From positions 4,526,001-4,590,000 of the forward strand of contig CP036526.1 in assembly GCA_007741555.1 (NCBI GenBank): 64,000 nt of DNA, given 5' to 3'. Positions 17,236-32,200 of this stretch are shown here, piece by piece. The DNA is from Stieleria marina (GTDB taxonomy: Bacteria > Planctomycetota > Planctomycetia > Pirellulales > Pirellulaceae). Below the pieces are notes generated by a model. The model saw only the letters and a list, made by a program, of their open reading frames with translations, was not told the DNA's origin and made no database searches. How positions within the stretch are numbered: position 1 is the first letter of the stretch; each line of letters starts with the position of its first letter. Made by a program: the position numbers and the translations under genes.

Positions 17236-20200
17236 CTATTCAAAAGAAACACTTTTGCCGAATCGAATCCGGAACTGCCCGTAGTCTGGAATACCAATCG
17301 CACCATCATTATTGTAATCCAGTGACGGATCAAATCCCGCATCGCCTAAGGATTTTCCGAATGCAAGCCGAAATTTCCCATAGTCTGGGATGCCAACCGA
17401 GCGATCTCCGTTTGTGTCGCCATAGTGCCGGAAGAAATTGTCGTTGGCGGTGTCGCCAAAGGTGAAGTTGTCGCCGGTGGAGCTGTCTTGGATGCCATCT
17501 TGGTTGGTGTCGAGAAAGAAACCATCAATTGAGACGACTTTGGAGGCGTCAACACGGATTTCGTAGTTGCCATCGGCCAGTGATCCGAACTGCGTGAAGG
17601 CACCATTGAACGTCAGAGTGAAGGTGCCGGCGGCAGTCCCGTCAATGGGCGAAATAACCGTTCCAACTTCGCCCCCGCTAGACCCACGCTGGTAAACGGT
17701 GATCGCACCGGGTTGCAGAATCACATCGGTGTCGAATTGGATCGTTACCGAATCGATTCTAGATCGCTGGCTGCTTCCGTCGCCGATCGTGATATCGGAC
17801 TTGCTGATTTCCACCAAATTGTTGACGTTCAACGAAATCTCTTGCTCCACTTCCAATCCCACCGAATCGGTCGCTCGGATGCGCACCAAGTACGTCGATT
17901 GGTTTTCGTAATCGATGACTTCGCCCTGTCGTAGTTTCAGTTCGTTGCCGACGATCACGAAACGCGAGTTATCAGTGTCGCCTGTTCCTGCAACGAGCTG
18001 GAACGAGTGTGAATCACCAGGGTCTTGATCGACGGCCGACAATTGTGCGAACAGCAGATCGGCCGCGCTAGTGTCAGTGTTTTCGTTGATGGAGGAACTG
18101 GAAAGATCGATCGACGATGGGGCTACCGGGGCTGCGATTACGAATGAATAGTCTTCGACCTCGCCATCCACCGCCGGTCCGGTTGGCGATTGCACAGATG
18201 CCGAATCGGTACTGAATCGGAACCGCGCCCATTGGTTGCCTGATATTGCAGACGTGGGAATCGCGATCGTGATCGAATCAGTGGTCACTTGATCGACCGT
18301 ACCGATACTAAACTGCGACCGCTCCTCGGGATCAAAGTCGCCGTCTCCGTTAAAATCGATCCAGGCGGCCAGCGTGCCCGCGGTAGACGAGGTGACGTCG
18401 AACGTTGCATCGAATCCGGCGACGATTCCCGACGTCGTGACGACCCCGTCGTTGTCAGACGATGGTTGGCCGGCGATCAGGTCAAACGAGGCTTCGCTGC
18501 CCAATCGCACGTCCGAACCGAGTGCGTGGGTCGGTGTGCCAAATGTCAGCGGTGCATCGCTACGGTCGACCATCACCTGGCTGCCCAAGTTTTGACCGAC
18601 CAGCGTTTGCTCGATTCCAAGATCAATTTCTAGGCTTCCCGGTACGCTGCTTGGAGTGCTGTAGGCGTAAAGCCCCCCAGAGCTCGGCGGTTGGTCGACC
18701 AGATCGCTCGCCGCGGAGTTGAAGGTGATCGTCGAACCGTCACGTGACATTCGCGGCCAGTCGCTAGGCCCGTCCGATGCAACACCACCAACGTTTTCGC
18801 TCAGCATTGTCGTTGTGCCATTGATCGTGTCGTAAAGAAACACATCGTCCGCACCGTTCGTATCGCCGGGGACGATGTTGGTGGCCGACGATTGATAACT
18901 GATCCAACGACCGTCACTGCTGATCGACGGATACAGCGAGACGCCGTTGGGTAACGTCCCGTCGCCTCGCGAAACCAGCGTGACGGATCCAGTCAAGCGG
19001 TCTTTCAGATAGATCTGTCTGTTGCCGGACAGGCCTGCGTCGGAAGTCAGGTTCGTCGCGCTGGACATGAGGGCAAAGTAACGGCCATCGTCGGACATCG
19101 AGAATAGATTGGTTGCTCCGTTGGCTTGTTCGCCAGTCTCCGAAACACTGACTCGTTCAGTCACGCCCTTTTGGCGATCACGCAAGAAGACATCACGGAC
19201 ATTGTTGGTGTCACCGGGGACTAAGTTGGACGCGCCGCTCCAGAAACCAACCAGTTGCCCGTCGTTGCTGGGAAGACTTGCGTGACTGTCGCCACCTGTC
19301 GCTTGGTTGCCGCTGGAATCAACACTAATGATCTCGACTGTCCCCGTTTGCAGATCCTTCAGGAAAACATCGAACTGACCGTTGACGTCGCCGGCAATCA
19401 AATTGTTTGAGTTGGACCAGAACGTGACCACGCTGCCATCCTGGCTAATTTGAGGGTTATAGCTGTAGCTGTTGCCGACTTGCAGGCTCTGGCCTTGACC
19501 AGAGTCATGAGCACTCACTAGCGTCGTTGTGCCGAGCAGTCGGTCACGAACATAGATATCCCACGTTCCGTTGTTGTCGGCCGCGGACAAATTACTGGCG
19601 AAGGATCGGAACGCAACGTACCGACCGTCACCGCTGATCGAAACATTGCGGTTAACGCCGTTGGCCAATACGCCCGAGGAGGACTGTGACACCAAATCCA
19701 GCAAGCCGGTATCGCGGTCCAGGACGTACAAATCGGATCCAGAGTTCGTATCGATCGGCAACATCGATTTGTTGGTCGAGAACGCGATGAATCGACCGTA
19801 ATCACTGGAGGCCGAATCGTAGATTGGCTGCGTCGTATTGTTGACGCCATGGATGTACTCCGTATCAGCCAGCAATTCCAGGCCTGCGGATTGCAACGGT
19901 GACGTCTGTGTCCAATTAGCGGGAAGAACCTGCAGCACGGTGTACTGACCATCGGCAAGCCCCGCAAATTCGTACGTGCCGGCCTCGTTGATCGTTGGCG
20001 TGGCGGGATCATCGGCAAGCGTGACTTGGCTGGGTTCGCCCGCGGTGAAGACACCGTCTTCGTTGGTGTCAATGAAGATGGTGCGACCGGGCAGACGAGT
20101 TTCGCCCGCGTCGATGACGCCGTCGCCGTTATCGTCTTGCCAAAGCGTTCCGGCAAAGGAACTGGTCACAGCGATTTGTCCAAAATCGTTACCGATCGAC

Positions 20201-23200
20201 GGCGTGATGTTGGAAAGTTGAACTGTATGGGCCCCCAGCAAACGGTCAACGTCAACGGTCACGATACCGCCAACATTGTTGGTGCCAAGAATGTTGGACG
20301 AAATCGTGGTGAAGGCGATAGTGGAACCATCGGCGCTAATGACCGCGTTGTTGCTGGCGTTTCGACTGAGCACCCCGTTGTCGCCCTGACTAACCAAGGT
20401 CAGCTTGTCCGTGATGCGGTCGTACAGGTAAATGTCTACGCTTGAATTCGTGTCCGCCGCGACGAGCTGCCCGTCCGATTCAAAGACGACAAACCGGCCA
20501 TCACCGCTGATCTCGGGACGCCGACTGTTGCCTTCGTACGAACCTGTGACGGCGGTGTTGCTGATTCGTTTGATATCACCAGTCTGCATGTCTTTTAGAT
20601 AGACATAGAATGCCGCCCCAGGCCCAGCGTGTGGGTCTAACGTAAGGTTCGATGCAGATGATTCAAATGCCACCCACCGCCCATCGTCACTGATGGATCG
20701 TTTACTACTGACGCTATTCCCAAGCGTTCCGGTAGCCGAGGCTGAGACAACTTCTACCTGACCCGTGGTCATGTTTTTGACGAACAGGTCGCTTACGCCA
20801 TTGGTGTCATTGGCTGTCGTGAAGCCGCCGGCAAGCTGTGAAGATACCGTCTCGAAAACCACGTACTGGCCGTCCGGAGTAATGTCGGCTCCCCAGCTGC
20901 TGGCGTCGGTAAGCTGCATACCTGAGTCCGTCGTGCTGACTCGGGTGACAGAATTGGATTGCAGATCAAAAAGGAACGTGTCAGCCCAGCCATTGGTATC
21001 ACCGGGAACCAGTTGATCGCCCCACGATGTCAGCACAACGAAACGTCCGTCGGGTGTGATGATGGCATCGCGAGAATTCCCGTTGCCCGGTCCACCGTTG
21101 CCGCCCTTGGTCAACAGCGTGGTCGTGCCGAGCACACGGTCGCGTACGTAAACGTCCAGGAAATTGTCCGTATCCCCTGCGTCCAGGTTGGTGGCCCAGG
21201 TTCGGAAGACAACGTACCGGCCATTGCTCGAGACATCAGGTTCAAGACTATTGTTGTTGGCCGCCACACCCGCCGTGTTGACTGAGATCAGCTCGTGTTG
21301 GTCCGTCACACGGTCAAGCAGATAGACGTCGCGAGTCGTGTTTGTATCGGACGGAACCATTTGACGCGTCGTGGAATAGGCCACATACCGGCCCGTCGCA
21401 CTGACTCGCAGATCGTCCAGTGGATGCGGTTCGAATTGCGTTGGAATCGAAGCGTCAGTGTCGTACCTGGCATCGTATGTAAGCACTGGGTTATACGGTG
21501 ACGTGCCGATCGAGGATGGCAACAAGACTTGGCGCACATCGTAATAGCCCGGTGTCAAGCCAGTAAATGCGTAGTTGCCTGCCTCGTCGATGCCTGCCGT
21601 CGCCAGATCATCGGCAACAGTGATCTCCGTCAGATCGCCCGCATCTAGAAATCCGTTTTGGTTAAGGTCGACATAGACCGTTGCACCGGCAATTCCGGCT
21701 TCGGACGCGTCTCGTTGTCCGTCGCGATTATCATCGCTCCAGACCGTGCCGCTGATCGTGGTGGTTGGGAATTGGTCGGCCGGTGCAAGCTGGAAATCGC
21801 GTCCCGGAAAATGGATCTTATCAGCAGCGCGAAGGTCGTAGCCGGCCGCAGGAATTACCGCCGCCGCGATTGCTCGCGGTTCATAGCCAACCGGTACCAA
21901 TCGAATCTGTTGCTCGGATTCTGATTCGACGCGAATCGTAGTGCCGCCATTGGACCGATACAATTCGCCATCGGCACCGGCGATCGCCCAGGATCCGTAG
22001 TTGTAGGCGTACCAATTCTCGATCACGCCAGTATCTGGATTGATCACCAGCCCGCCACCCGACGGCAATCGCGCGATTAGGTTTTCTCCATCTGTCGATT
22101 CGCCCAAGTTGCCGGCAAGGTTGTACGACGTGTTGTTGATCGCGTTGATGTCGAACGTGTCCAGAAGCGTGCCGGTTCGCGGATCGATGCTAAGGATCAA
22201 ATCGGTGTCGGATTGAAGGACAAACAAGCGTCCAGCAACTACGGCCAGACCATCGGAGGACGCACTGGGCAGGTCGAAGAAGTCTTTGACATCGCCTGTG
22301 TCGTAATTCAGAACCCAAACGCCTTCGAACGTCGAGTAGTACAAGCCGTAGTCATCGACGGCCAAACCGGCGGAGTCGGTTGACGTTCCCGGCGGAGAAA
22401 ACTGGCGAAGCGTTTGACCCGTGATTGGGTCATGTTTGCGAATCATCGACACGCCGCCTGAAACCTCCAGTGCGTACAGTGCGGTCTCGGACTCGCTGGT
22501 GACGACTCGATCAGTCGTGGATCGGACGACGGCAACGGAGTAATCGCCGGGTGCCAACTGGGTAAAGGAATAGCTGCCGTCGGCAAGCGTCGTGGTAGTG
22601 AGTTCGCCCGTGTCCAAAACCCCGTTGCGGTTGGCATCAAGGTAAACCGTCGCCCCGACGGTTTCTTCACCGGGATCGACTAGCCCGTTCACGTTCGTGT
22701 CATAGGAAACGATTCCGCTGACGTTGGTGTGGATCGCCTGCTGGCCCATATCTATGGCGGACACGGAGCTACTCGCATCAACGACAACGCCGACCATATT
22801 TTCGGTGACGCCAGCCATTCCGCCGGTGGCCGGATTGCCGGCTGTTCGCACCAACGAGTAGCTGGCGTCGTAGACTCTGAGGTTTGAGCTTGAACCACTA
22901 CCACGAATGTAAAGCTCGCCACCCAACGTTGCCGCTGACCAGACACCGCCGAAGGAGTCGACCAAGTTGACGACTTCCGTCACGCGAGCCGTTAAGGGAT
23001 CGACAATGAAAGCTCGATCATCGACGTGTGAAAAGAGAACGATCGACTTGCCGTCGGGCGATTCCGCAACTGACTCGGATATCTGTGGCATCGTTTCCAC
23101 GGACGGGCTTTGCGAGACGTCCGCTGAGATTGGCATCGATCCATAAAACTGATTTGTCTCCAGATCAAACCTTTCAAGCCGCAGCGAACTGCCACCTCCC

Positions 23201-26200
23201 GTCATTACGACGTACACCGTTCCATCAATCACCGCAGGTCCCTGGGCATACGCGAAGCTCGTCCCCGAACTCGGCAGTGGAGCCTCGCCGATCAACGTTC
23301 CGTCCAATGCCACCTGGAAAATTTTGTCCTGCAAGTTATCCACCACGATGATGCGGTCATTCACCACAGCGCTGGAATACGCCGACAAAACAGGAACGCT
23401 GGTGTTGGTGTACCTGATTGGAAATCCAGATACCGGATCAAGTTCGCGAATCTGCAAAACATACTGAGTCGGACTCGAAGCATCGGAGACTCGTGTTGTT
23501 CCCAACAATCGATCGGTTGTGCCCAATGTGGCCGACGACTCGTACCCGCTGGCAACAGTTCGAATCCACTGTGAACCACGCGGTACGTTCGCTAGCGAAT
23601 ACGTTCCGTCGGCGGCGCTGGTGGTGTTGGGTTCGCCCGCGTCAACCCAACCGTTTCCGTTGAGGTCCACGTAAACCGTGACGCCCTGCAATCCGGATTC
23701 CCCCGCATCCTGGACATCGTTTCCATTGGCGTCAACGAACTGCGTTCCGGTTACGGTTGCGTTTTCGGGAACCAAACCGAAGTCAGTTCCGGCAAGCGAC
23801 TTTTCAGCAAAGACCGTCACGATGTGATCGCTGGCAGGAACCGACGTTGCTCCGAGTCCAAAAACGTAACCCTGGTATGAGAGCGGTATTTGACGCCGAA
23901 TCAGCCCTAGAGAGTCGCGTGCCGTGATCGTGGTCTGTACGCCGCTGGAAACCCAGCCGCGCTCAAAGTACTCGCCGCCCGCACTCGTGCTGCCATAACC
24001 AGCATAGATGTCAAACAGCGTTTCTACGATCACTCCCGTATTCGGTTCAACAATGAAAACATCGCCACCGCTCTGGGGAACCAAGGCCAAGTTGACTCCA
24101 TCGGGAGCCTCCGCCAACGAATAACTAATCGGGAAGGAGTTGGGACCTGTTCCATTAGCATCTCCGATATCCAAAGTGCCGACGATCTGACGTGTCACTA
24201 AGTCGACGACTTCGATGGTGTTGGAGTTGTAATCCTGGACATAAGCACGGTCGCCGATGATCGCCATACCATCTTTGGTGCCGTTGGAAATCACGATCGA
24301 ATCCAGCAAAGTTCCATCGGCTGCGTCCAGGACGTCGATTCCTCCGCTGCGTGAGTAATAAATACGATTACCCTTGGCCGCCAAACCAATGCTAGTCGCG
24401 GTGGGCAACGGGGCATCAAACTGGTTCAATTGATCGCCGGTAATCGGATCAATTTCCTGAATCACGACGATGTCGTCCGTACCGCGAATCGCTTGGAACA
24501 AACGAACTCGGTCCTCCGTCAAAGCTCGCGCGGTCACTCCCGAGCTCGTCAGTACCCGCAGGGAATACTCGCCAGCCGCAACGTGTTCGAACGAGTAGTC
24601 GCCGTTTACATCAGTCGTTGTCGATGGTTCACCACCGTCGAGGATTCCGTTTCGATCCAGGTCCAAGAACACGGTCGCACCAACCACCACAGGATCACCG
24701 GGATCAACGACGCCATTTTCTTCAACGTCTGTAATGACGGTTCCCGAGATCGTCGCAAGCGTCTCGATGACGCCATGATTGACCGTGATCGTTTGGCCGG
24801 CCAGAACCGTGACCGACTGCCCGTTGTCACGCTGAGTTCCCGCGGCGAGTCCCAGGTAAGTAGGGATGCCAGTCATGTTGCGAAGTGTCGTTCCGCTACT
24901 GTCAACGACTTCGATCCGGCCACCGTAGGAGATGAATGTCTCGCCGCCGAGAGAATCAATTGCGTAATCGGTTCCATTGGAGGAACTGGGTGCAGGGTCG
25001 AAAGTGGCGACACCTGTTACTGGATCAATTTCGAGAACGCGATCGTCATCTGTCGCAACCAGAATACGTTGCTCATCAGCACTGACGCCAACGCCAAAAT
25101 TCGCTGACGGAGTGGTCGGCGTGTACGCCGACGGCATCGAAGACAAACCCCAGTCGAACGTTATGGGGCGGGCCTTGGCAAATTGGTCCGACAGCGGATC
25201 ATAGGTATAGAGCGTCAGTCCACCAAACTCTTGGCGAACGGTGTAGATCGTTCCGCCCACCACAGCTGCGCCATAGTCTTGCACGCTAGTGTAAGCCGTC
25301 TGCCCGGATGACGAGTCGATGTAGGGTTCGCCGAGATGCCGGCTGCTGATGATCGATCCGTCCAGGCCAACCTGGTACAGCATGTCGATGCTGCCGTCGA
25401 TAAGAACCAGACGTTCGCCATCAAACGCCATGGAGATTGCACCGTTGTTATACGGCACAGTTGTGAACAGGCTATTCGTGATCGAGCCGTTGGCAGGGTC
25501 CAGCCGGTCAATTCGGATTGAACCACTTTGATTTCGTAGCCCGAAAAGAAAGTCCTGCGGGGTGTAGGCGTCGCTCGGTCGATGGCCGGTTGACGTTGAA
25601 CGCACGACAACACTGCCCAGGGGGACCCCGGCGATCGAGTAGGTTCCGTCGGCGGCGCTGATGTCGAACGGTTCACTACCGTCTCGGCTGCCGTTGTCGT
25701 TTATGTCCGCAAACACCGTGACACCGACCGCAGGCAATTCGCCCGCATCCTGCACGCCGCTATTGTTCGTGTCGATGAACTCAACGCCCGAAATCGTCCC
25801 GGCAAACTGAGCTGCACCAAATTGAACTCCCGTAATCTGTTGGTCCAAACCGACCGTCAGACGGGCGGCCAAATCTTGATAGAGACCACCGGCTACTGCG
25901 ACGGCCTGGCATCCAATCGAAAGCGCTCCCGTGAGAGTACCCGTGGAGTCATGCACCTGCAACAGCGAGCTGTTGAACCGCGAGACATAGGTTGAACCGC
26001 CGACCGAACCGACTCCGGCCAGTTGAGAGTTTGCGATCGTCGGATCCGAATCGCTGATCAACAGTGTGGATGGATCAAACGTCAACAAAGAATCATTATC
26101 AGTTGCGACTATCAATGACTGGCCATCAGCGGATGCGCCTAACCCTGTTGTTTCATTGACGCCGGATAGAAAAGGAGATCCGCTGTTCGTCGTGAACAAC

Positions 26201-29200
26201 GAACTTGTCCCTATCAACGATCCCGTGGTCGCGTCGACCATGCCGATCTCACCACCGGCACCCGATAGATAGATTGTCGAACCAACCGTTGCCAAACCAT
26301 TCCAAGCAACACTGTACGTTGATGGACCCAGCGACGAGACATCGATTTGCGATTCGATGGTGATCGCATCGGGATCGATCTGGAAAATCTTTTTCTGACC
26401 ATTGTCAATCGCCCACAGCGACGTGCCATCAAAGGCCAACCCGTCAGCCGTGATCGACGTGGTGGGATAAGACGATTGCCAGTAATCGGCGATCGTCGAA
26501 CCATCCGTTGGATTGATCTCGCGAAGCTTGTTGCTTCCGTGCCACACGAACAACCGGTCTGTGGGCGTTGAAGGAGACGACTGTTCAAATCCAACGGGCG
26601 GCAGGATACGAACCACCGCTTCGCCGGGTTGCACGTCCGTGAACGTGTACAGGCCTGCTGCGTCGGTTGTCGTCGTGACTTCACCGGTGTCCAAGCGACC
26701 GTTGTCGTTGGCGTCTAAGTAAACCGTCGCACCGACCAACGGGCCTTCGCCAGTATCAGCGATTCCGTTGGCATTGGAATCGTCAAACATAGAGCCAGAA
26801 ATCGTTGTCGCGTTGACGTGCGTGGCGAAATCAACCGTCGCAGTATCGGCGTTTGTCGCGATCGTCACCAAAGTCGATTCAGGCGACGTGGAAACAAAGT
26901 CGGCCTGAGGAACGATTCGAACGTAGTGAGTGACGAGCGAAAGTTGATCGAACGAGTACGCGCCGGTGGCATCCGTGGTGTGAGAAGTTTCACCAGTATC
27001 AAGGACTCCATCGTTGTCGGCGTCCAAGAACACTGTCCAACCGCTAACTGGATTCTCACCCGTACTCTGCACGCCATCAGCGTCGACGTCGTCAAACACG
27101 ACTCCACTGATCGAGGTCAAGTTGGCTTGCAAGCCGAAGTCGGCTGGGACTGTTTGTGTGTGATGCGCAATCGTCGCGCTAGCCGACTCGGCCGAAGTCG
27201 CCAACCACTCGGAGCCTCGGTCAACACGGATTACATACTGCCGATACCACAGAGGCGACAGCGAATACGTGCCCGCTTCGTCTTCGGGGGTCCCCGAATC
27301 GTCCGCCGCCGTTACCACGAACGTATCACCGGTTTCAAACAGCCCGTTATTGTTGTCGTCCCAATACATCGTCTCGCCAGGGATGCCCGGTTCGCCCGCA
27401 TCACGAACGCCGTTTGCATTGAGGTCTTCGAAAACAACGCCTACAAACGCAGATTGATTTTCGGTCGCCGGAACATCAACGACCAGCGGATTGTCATTGA
27501 AGCCCAGTTCAACCGTGGTCGTCGAAAACGCAGACTCGACAAAATACAGCCGATCGGTCACTCGCAGCGTGTAAGTTCCTGGAGTCAAATTGTCGAACGT
27601 GAAAGTGCCGCCACTGACATACCAGTCGTAGGGTTCCGAAATGGTGTCAAGTTCTCCGTTGCCGTTCAGATCAATGTAGATCTGCGATCCATCTGCCCCG
27701 TCTTCGCCCGTGTCGCGGACGCCGTCGTTATCGAGGTCATTGAACACCGTGCCAGAGATCGTGCGGTTCACGATTCGCTCGACGGGCAAGACCGCAGAAA
27801 CGGCATCGCCATTGCCTGTCCCCGTTCCCGCCAACGGATTGCTGCCGGCATCGATGATCGAGTCATCGTCGACCAACAGCAACTGCAACGTTCCATCACC
27901 GGTGCCGCTGTCAACGGTTACGCCATAAACCGCGCCGCTTCCAAGATCCGTCACGCTGGTGATACTTGCTCCGGTCACACCTGAAAGTGCGAGCGAGAAA
28001 TCGGTGACGTCGACGCCGGTGACGGGTTCTGAAAACTGGAGGACAAAATTCGCTGTGTCGGTTCCCGAAATGTATGTTTGCGAAGTCGTGATCGACGTAA
28101 CGGTGGGCGGCGCCGCATCGACGGGAACACCCAAGTTTGTCGTCTGATCTTCGTTGACCGTGACGTCCAGCCAATCGGTGTTTCCAAGCACACCGAGCTG
28201 CAACGACGTGTCGCGGCTGTTGACTCGCAGCACCGACGTTGGCCCGACGATGATAATCATCGACGACGAGGACTCGTTGATGCCCAGCCCGGCCGGATCA
28301 GGCGTGCCGATTGTCGCGCCAGGCGTCAAGGTGCCCGTGACCAAATCACGCTCCAGCACCATGATCGCTCCGGAAAGACTCATCGCCGCATAGACTCGCG
28401 TTCCATCCTCGCTGATCGTCATGTCTAACGGGTACGTTCGATTGATCGTGTCGCCAATCGTCACATGGTCGGCAAACTGCAGGGTTCCATCGGCCTGCGT
28501 GCGGTAATGAAAGATTGTGTGCTGAGCCCAACTGACGATGTAGAAGTCGTTGCCGTTATCGGACAGTTCGGCCGAGAAGTTCCCCGAGAACGAAAGACCC
28601 GCTGGAGCCCCGATTTCCTCGATTTGAGAGAGTGATCCCGTGGTCGTGTTCCGCGAGAAAACTCGAATTCGGACGTTACCAGAATCGACCGCGTAAAGTC
28701 GCGTTCCATCGTCGTTGAACACAAGATCCGAGAATCTGGCCCCGATGCTGGTCGTGCTGGCCGAAGACAACGTGCCATTGGAATTGATACTTAATCGCGA
28801 GATGCCGTTGATCCCACCGACATACAAGTGGCTGCCATCGGGCGACACCTGAAGCGAATAGTTGTACCCCAAAGGAACCGTCGCTGAGCTAACAAGGGTC
28901 AGCAATCCCGTCGTGGGATCCTGCGAGTAACCCTTTACTTGGCGAGTTTGATGCTCAAGCACAAACAGGAATGCACCGTCGGGCGTGAAACCGAGGTCCC
29001 CCGATTTGTTGGTCGTGTCGGAGAACTGGTTGGTCAGGACTTGCACCTGCGTGATCGGGCCGACGCCGCTGACGGGCAGTTCGTACACGATCACGTTGTT
29101 TCTAAGATGATCAAAGACAACAGCAAACTTGCCATTGGGGCTTTTCGTGATCGACTTGTTGTCCGCGGCCAAGTTGACTGAATCCGAGATCGCAATCGAC

Positions 29201-32200
29201 TGGTTCGCGTTCCAACTGCTGCTGGCTGCCGAGAGAGAATACTGAGGTTCGACGATTCGGATTTCGTAGTCGCCGGGGGCAAGTCCCGTGAACAAGTAGT
29301 CTCCGGTTTCGTCGACGCCCCCGGTGGCCCCATCATCCGTTTGGGAAACCACTGATGGTTCGGTCGCGCTGTCGAACGCCCCGTTCAAATTCAAGTCGAC
29401 GTACAGGGTCACACCTGGCAAACCTGATTCACCCGCGTCGAGTTCGCCGTTGTTGTTGACGTCGTTCCAAACGTTGCCAGCGATGTTGCCCGGCAGGACT
29501 TCGTGAGTGCCGAAGTTGGCCAGAGCAATTCCATTAGCGACCGCGACGGTGACCAACTGAGGCCCGTCGGCAATGGGAAGTGTCTGCACGTAGGGCGACT
29601 GGCCTTGCAGACGCAGCGCGTAGTTGCCGTCGACTAGTCCCGTGAATTCATAGAATCCCGTCCCGGTGGCCGTCACAGCGGTCAACTCGCCAGTATCGAA
29701 GGTGCCGTTGTTGTTGGAGTCGATGTAGACCGTCATCGCACCAGCGCCAGGTTCACCGGCATCGAGTACTCCGTCAGAATCCAAATCGCTGAAGACTGTT
29801 CCTTGGATCGAGCCCAATTGCACGTTGTAGGCTGCCAGCGGGTTGGTCGCCGTTCCCACGCCATCAAGCGGGAAGCCGGCGTCATCGACTACTGAATCGT
29901 TGTCGGCAAACACCAACCCGATCGTTCCTTCGCCGCCAGTGTGCGAGACCGCGACGACGTAGGTGTCGTCGCTACCTGTGACCGAAGCGACCGCTGCACC
30001 AGTCACGCCGGAAGCGGCAACGGCAAAATCTGTCACGTCCAACCCCGTGACTGGCTCGGAGAAAACCAGCTGGTAATCGAGACTGGTTTGATTCGTCGGG
30101 TCAACGTCCAGTTTTGCCGATGACACCAAGGTAGGTGCCAACCGGTCGACGTCGATCGTGTCGAAAACGGTCGAGCCGTCACCGCCCAGCGGCGTACCTT
30201 CGTTGTCGACAATGCCGCCGCTGAAACTGACTCGCGGTGACAACGTGCCTTGCGATCCGTCGGCTAAGTTGACGGTCAGCGTGTAAGTGTCACCGCTTCC
30301 GTTGACCGAGGCCACCGTTGCTCCTGAATACGATCCCAAGAACAGGAAGTCCGACGCATCGACGCCGGAGACCGGTTCGCTGAACAAGATGTCAAAATCG
30401 ACCGTGCTGCCGGTGACGATTCCGGTTCCCGAATACGCGATCGAGTCGACCATCGGGACCAGATTGGAGATACCAAAAGCACCCAAAGTCGTCGTTTCGC
30501 CGACGCTGACTGATGTGGAAATTGCAGTCGGGACCCAATCGCCCATATCGCGGCTAAAGGCGTACACCGCGTCGTCGTAGGCCGCCACGACATACAGCGA
30601 CTCACCATCATTGGAAAATTCGACGTCCCAAGCACCAAAGAGGTGATCGAATCCGCCGACGTTGTTTTTAAATGATTCCACCAGCGTCAGCGCGCCAGTG
30701 GTTTGATCTCGAGCGTAGATCGCCAAACCGCCAGCCGTTTGATAGGTCACCGCGACATGATGCCCATCGGGGCTGACCAAAACCGAAACCGGGTCAGGGT
30801 TGCTGGTCGTGTAGGGATCGGGGACGAACTGGTTGTACGAAACGTGACCAGTTGCGCTGTCTCGGTCCAGCACAATCACACCTTGGCTCAATCTAGTCGC
30901 CACATAGATATTCTGCCCGTCTGGACTGACCGAAACGCCCCAAGGTTGGTTCAGCGATGCATAGCCGGGTGTCGACTGCGTGACCGTTTGCGACAGAGTC
31001 AATAAACCCGTCGTCAGGTCACGGTCGTAGACGTGGAATGCGTTGGAGTTACCCGAGGTCAGGTAGACATGCCTTTGATCGGGGCTGAGGTCGACCGAGA
31101 ACGAACCGCCGGTGGAGCCGGTCAATTTCTGAGCGAATGTGACTAGGCCAGTCGCTGGATCGCGATCAAACACTGCAAGCGACCCACTAGTAACTGCGGC
31201 AACATACAAATGCTTGCCGTCGGCACTTTCGCGAATCGCCGTTGCTTCATTCAGGCCGTCGACGCCACCGACACCTTGTTTCAGATGCCCCAGATACGTC
31301 AACAATCCAGTGGCCTGGTCACGCGAGAACATTACCAGCGCGTCGTCGAGAGCCGAAGCGACGTACAAGTGGGCTCCGTCGGGCGAGATCGCGATCGATT
31401 GAGCACCGATAAGCCCATCGACTCCGCCGCTACCATCCAGGACGGTTTGAATGCGAGTCAGTTGCCCGGTGGTCGAATTGCGAGCGTAAGCGGTGATCGC
31501 GTTGTCGGTGTATGCCGCGATGTAAACGAATTCCCCATCGGGACTTTCGGTCACGCCCGCGACTTCTTCAAGTGCGTTGTTGCCATCGATGTTATCGCGT
31601 AGCAACTGCACCTCAGTAAGCAGGCCGGTGCCGGCGGCGCGAGTCGCTGGATTAGTCGCCAGCCAACCAACCGGCGGGATCACTCGAACGGCGTGGTCCG
31701 ATCCCGGGTCCACGTCCAAGATCAGGTAATTGCCTGATTCATCGACTCCGACCGTGCCCGTGTCATCGGCGATCGTAACCGCCGAAGGCTCTCCGATGTC
31801 CCACACCGCGTTATCGTTCGCGTCGACATAGACGGTGACGCCGACGACTCCGGTTTCGCCTGCGTCCGCAAATCCGTCGCGGTCCAAGTCGTCGATCACG
31901 CGTCCAGCGATTCGGCCCGTCGTTCCGACGCCATATGTCGGCGAATCAAAATCGCCGTTGTTGTTGCCGGTTCCACCGAGCGGGTTCAACAGAGCGTCCT
32001 GGATCGAGTCATCGTCGATCAGTGACAATTGCACTGCGCCCGTGTCACCGGTATTGGTCACGGTCACTGTGTAGGTATCTCCGTCGCCAGTGACCGAATC
32101 GATCTGTGGGACGACTGCGCCGCTGGCACTAAGCGCAAATGCACTGGACGTCACGCCCGTTACTGGTTCGCTAAAGACGACATCAAAACTGAATGTTGCC

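Noticed and set aside
26818-27984. 388-codon plus-strand ORF opposite the giant gene
   Set aside because: Fully antisense to clear SdrD B-like coding sequence, arginine-rich and without motifs.
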